The notes beneath the pieces are model-generated. The model had not been told where the DNA came from. It saw only the letters and a list, made by a program, of their open reading frames with translations, and did not search any database. Shown here piece after piece: positions 62,039-64,000 of a stretch of 64,000 nt of DNA (positions are counted from its first letter, which is position 1; the number at the start of each line of letters is the position of its first letter). Made by a program: the position numbers and the translations under genes. Origin of the DNA: Flavobacterium sp. WC2421 (lineage in GTDB: Bacteria; Bacteroidota; Bacteroidia; Flavobacteriales; Flavobacteriaceae); NCBI RefSeq assembly GCF_040822115.1, contig NZ_CP162004.1, positions 1,984,001 to 2,048,000 of the forward strand. The letters are read 5' to 3'.

Positions 62039-63589
62039 ATGATGAACGAAGAACAAATACATGGAGGAGTAATCACATCGGAAGAAATTAACCGTTGTAT
62101 TGCGATTCTCGCTCAATTAAATATGGATACTGATCAAATATTTGATATCCCAAAAGAACAAAGAACGGCTTTAATAAAAGCGGCAGGTCAATTCTCGAGA
62201 CCAGATCGAGACGAGCTTTCTCGTAGAAAAAAAGACGGAAAAGCAGTTGCAAAACGTAAAAAAGAAAAGCAAGATAGAACGGCACGTAAAGAAACTGGAA
62301 TTAGATATGCGCGTGAAGCAAGTGTTTTTGTTGCGCCAAAATTACTGGCTTTTAATGATTTAGAAAGCAAAGAGCAGTTAGAGTTAGAAACGTCTAGGAA
62401 TTGCTATGTATGTAAAACGTCGTTTACTAAAATGCATCACTTTTATGATACTATGTGTACTGATTGTGGCGATTTTAATTATGCCAAACGTTTTCAAAGT
62501 GCTGATGTAAAAGGACAAGTAGCTGTTATTACCGGTTCTCGATTAAAAATTGGGTATCATATTACATTGATGCTACTACGAGGAGGAGCAACGGTTATTG
62601 CAACGACACGTTTTCCAGTTGATTCAGCTTTGCGTTTTGGGAAAGAACCTGATTTTATGGATTGGGGACACCGTTTAAAAATCCATGGATTGGATTTAAG
62701 ACATATTCCTAGTGTTGAGATTTTTTGCAATTTCATAGAGCAGAAATACGAGCGATTGGATATTTTGATTAATAATGCGGCGCAAACTGTTCGACGTCCT
62801 GCTGGGTTTTATACCCACATGATGGAGAATGAAGAGCGTCCAATTCATACTTTGCCTAAACAAGCACAAGAATTATTACTAGATCATATTAATTGTTTGG
62901 ATGAATTAAAAGTACTGACTTCGGGAGCTTCTTCGACTGAAAATATGCCAGTAACTTGGCATGGTCCAGAACCGGGAATTGGTTTGCGGGCTTCCGCCAA
63001 ATTATCTCAGATCCCTTATTCATTTGACAACGCACTTGTCGCTAACGAGGTCTTTCCTGAAGGAGAACTCGATGCCGACTTGCAACAAGTAGATTTAAGA
63101 AAGACGAATAGCTGGCGTTTAAAGTTGGGCCAAATAGAAACTACCGAAATGATTGAAGTACAATTGGTGAATTCAGTTGCACCGTTTGTATTATGTAATC
63201 GTCTTTCGGAAGTAATGAAAAAAGACAATACGGGACAAAAGCATATTATTAATGTCTCAGCTATGGAAGGGAAGTTCCATCGTTTTTTTAAAGAAGCCCG
63301 ACATCCACATACTAATATGGCTAAAGCTGCTTTGAATATGCTTACGCATACCGCTGCTGGTGAATTGGCGAAAGCCGGAATATTTATGAATGCCGTAGAT
63401 ACGGGTTGGGTGACTGATGAAGATCCTGCCGAATTAGCCAAGAAGAAACAAGAACTCGAAGATTTTCAACCCCCTTTAGATATTGTGGATGGTGCGGCTA
63501 GGGTTATGGATCCGTTATTTGATGGTATTAATACTGGAAAACATTGGTGTGGGAAGTTCTTGAAAGACTACAACCCGATTCCTTGGTAA
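62039..63589 (+). CDS. SDR-family oxidoreductase with zinc-knuckle N-terminal extension and altered active site
   Basis: A 516-residue protein, twice the usual SDR length. Residues 1-60 are helical; 61-85 are strongly basic ([17 protein letters not shown]); 122-143 hold C122-x2-C125 and C140-x2-C143, a likely zinc ribbon. The SDR domain starts at about 158: [15 protein letters not shown] (cofactor loop, 166-172), [11 protein letters not shown] (240-250) and NVSAMEG with S407. The YxxxK motif is replaced by T425-NMA-K429, so the catalytic Tyr is missing. An insert of about 120 residues (255-375) separates the halves. Cofactor, substrate and even catalysis are uncertain. Second in-frame ATG at 62042. 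Confidence 0.85.
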   Translation: MMNEEQIHGGVITSEEINRCIAILAQLNMDTDQIFDIPKEQRTALIKAAGQFSRPDRDELSRRKKDGKAVAKRKKEKQDRTARKETGIRYAREASVFVAPKLLAFNDLESKEQLELETSRNCYVCKTSFTKMHHFYDTMCTDCGDFNYAKRFQSADVKGQVAVITGSRLKIGYHITLMLLRGGATVIATTRFPVDSALRFGKEPDFMDWGHRLKIHGLDLRHIPSVEIFCNFIEQKYERLDILINNAAQTVRRPAGFYTHMMENEERPIHTLPKQAQELLLDHINCLDELKVLTSGASSTENMPVTWHGPEPGIGLRASAKLSQIPYSFDNALVANEVFPEGELDADLQQVDLRKTNSWRLKLGQIETTEMIEVQLVNSVAPFVLCNRLSEVMKKDNTGQKHIINVSAMEGKFHRFFKEARHPHTNMAKAALNMLTHTAAGELAKAGIFMNAVDTGWVTDEDPAELAKKKQELEDFQPPLDIVDGAARVMDPLFDGINTGKHWCGKFLKDYNPIPW

Positions 63590-63637
63590 AAGCATGTCCC
63601 CCTTCAATAGGGAATTCTAATAATTTATAAAATAGAG

Positions 63638-63670
63638 CCACAACAGAATATAATTTTGTTGTGGTTTTTT
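63638..63670 (+). terminator. Intrinsic terminator after the SDR gene
   Basis: CCACAACA (63638-63645) with TGTTGTGG (63657-63664), loop 11 nt, then six T. Confidence 0.85.
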
Positions 63671-63792
63671 GTTGCTACTTATTACGTGCATAGAATATAT
63701 TCATAGTTTTTATCTATTGAAAAAATATTTTTGATAATAAATTTTATGTAAATTAGCATAGAAACTTTATAGAACAAAAATCATATATAATT

Positions 63793-64000
63793 ATGGAAAA
63801 CAACAATAATCCAAACGGTGAAAGTAAATGTCCGTTTTCAGGAAGTGCTACAAAGCAAAGTGCAGGTTCAGGGACAAGAAACAATGATTGGTGGCCAAAT
63901 CAGTTAAAATTAAGCATCCTACGTCAGCATGCTGATCTGTCTAACCCAATGGGTGAGGCGTTCAACTATGCAGAAGAGTTTAAAAGTCTTGATTTAGCAG
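63793..64000 (+). CDS. katG: Catalase-peroxidase KatG, 5' end only
   Basis: Frame open from ATG at 63793 to the window edge (69 codons). The encoded start reads [20 protein letters not shown], then [20 protein letters not shown] and [20 protein letters not shown], the N-terminus of bifunctional catalase-peroxidases, which destroy hydrogen peroxide with a haem. The active-site region lies beyond the window. The sequence upstream contains no exact -7 box; an OxyR-type site was not identified. Confidence 0.93.
   Translation, partial: MENNNNPNGESKCPFSGSATKQSAGSGTRNNDWWPNQLKLSILRQHADLSNPMGEAFNYAEEFKSLDLA

Overview
This is a chromosomal window from a member of the Bacteroidota, most likely Flavobacterium or a close relative in the Flavobacteriaceae. 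The evidence is AT-rich DNA, start codons with almost no Shine-Dalgarno sequence, and repeated TAnnTTTG (-7) promoter boxes about 20-30 nt before starts. Typical gene families also point there: TonB-dependent receptors with an STN domain and FecR/ECF partners, DUF4249, a DUF5723-like protein, a DUF3276/PUR protein, monomeric isocitrate dehydrogenase and a cyclophilin-FKBP fusion. No rRNA, tRNA, CRISPR array, prophage or intact insertion sequence was seen.

Layout. 1-5.1 kb: a partial BioF-like PLP enzyme coupled to a dipeptide epimerase, a secreted esterase, a TerB-like protein and uvrB. 5.2-10.5 kb: an ECF sigma / FecR / TonB-receptor signalling unit, with two unexplained hairpins between fecR and the receptor. 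11-16 kb: rlmF, thiamine pyrophosphokinase and a DUF4249 lipoprotein-TonB receptor pair. 16.2-19.9 kb: icd, rplS (with a candidate leader) and trmD. 20.2-22.1 kb: a compact cytochrome c / outer-membrane barrel / lipoprotein cytochrome c cassette. 22.3-27.7 kb: the dual immunophilin, a thioredoxin-fold protein, a CsaA-like protein, a Cys-rich copper-storage-type protein, a PEBP protein, an acetyltransferase, a sulfurtransferase and a DoxX protein. 27.7-34.8 kb: membrane transport (P-type ATPase, MFS, MscS, ABC exporter) plus a PUR protein. 35-47 kb: leucine-type dehydrogenase, nusB-yajC, a lysine-rich protein, pepT, a Met-rich repeat protein, pyrD, a DUF3307 gene remnant, HMG-CoA lyase, a lipoprotein/barrel pair and guaB. 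47-64 kb: a KefB-type antiporter, purB, a sirtuin, a SpoU methyltransferase, secA, cobalamin adenosyltransferase, an ATP-grasp enzyme, a LolD-type ATPase, beta-carbonic anhydrase, a methyltransferase, a zinc-knuckle SDR protein and the start of katG.

Most genes are housekeeping and stand as single units or pairs separated by strong hairpin terminators. The unusual material lies in a few accessory genes and in the spacers. Three spacers carry copies of a REP-like element (19.9, 49.4 and 53.2 kb), one carries a palindromic element containing a GAGGAACGAAGC-type core (52.8-53.0 kb), and one carries near-identical direct repeats (51.9-52.1 kb). The best candidates for under-described biology are the cytochrome-barrel-cytochrome cassette, the Met-rich tandem-repeat secreted protein, the zinc-knuckle SDR protein lacking the catalytic tyrosine, and the opposite-strand terminator inside the FecR/TonB-receptor unit. 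All family assignments come from reading motifs by eye; no database search was run.
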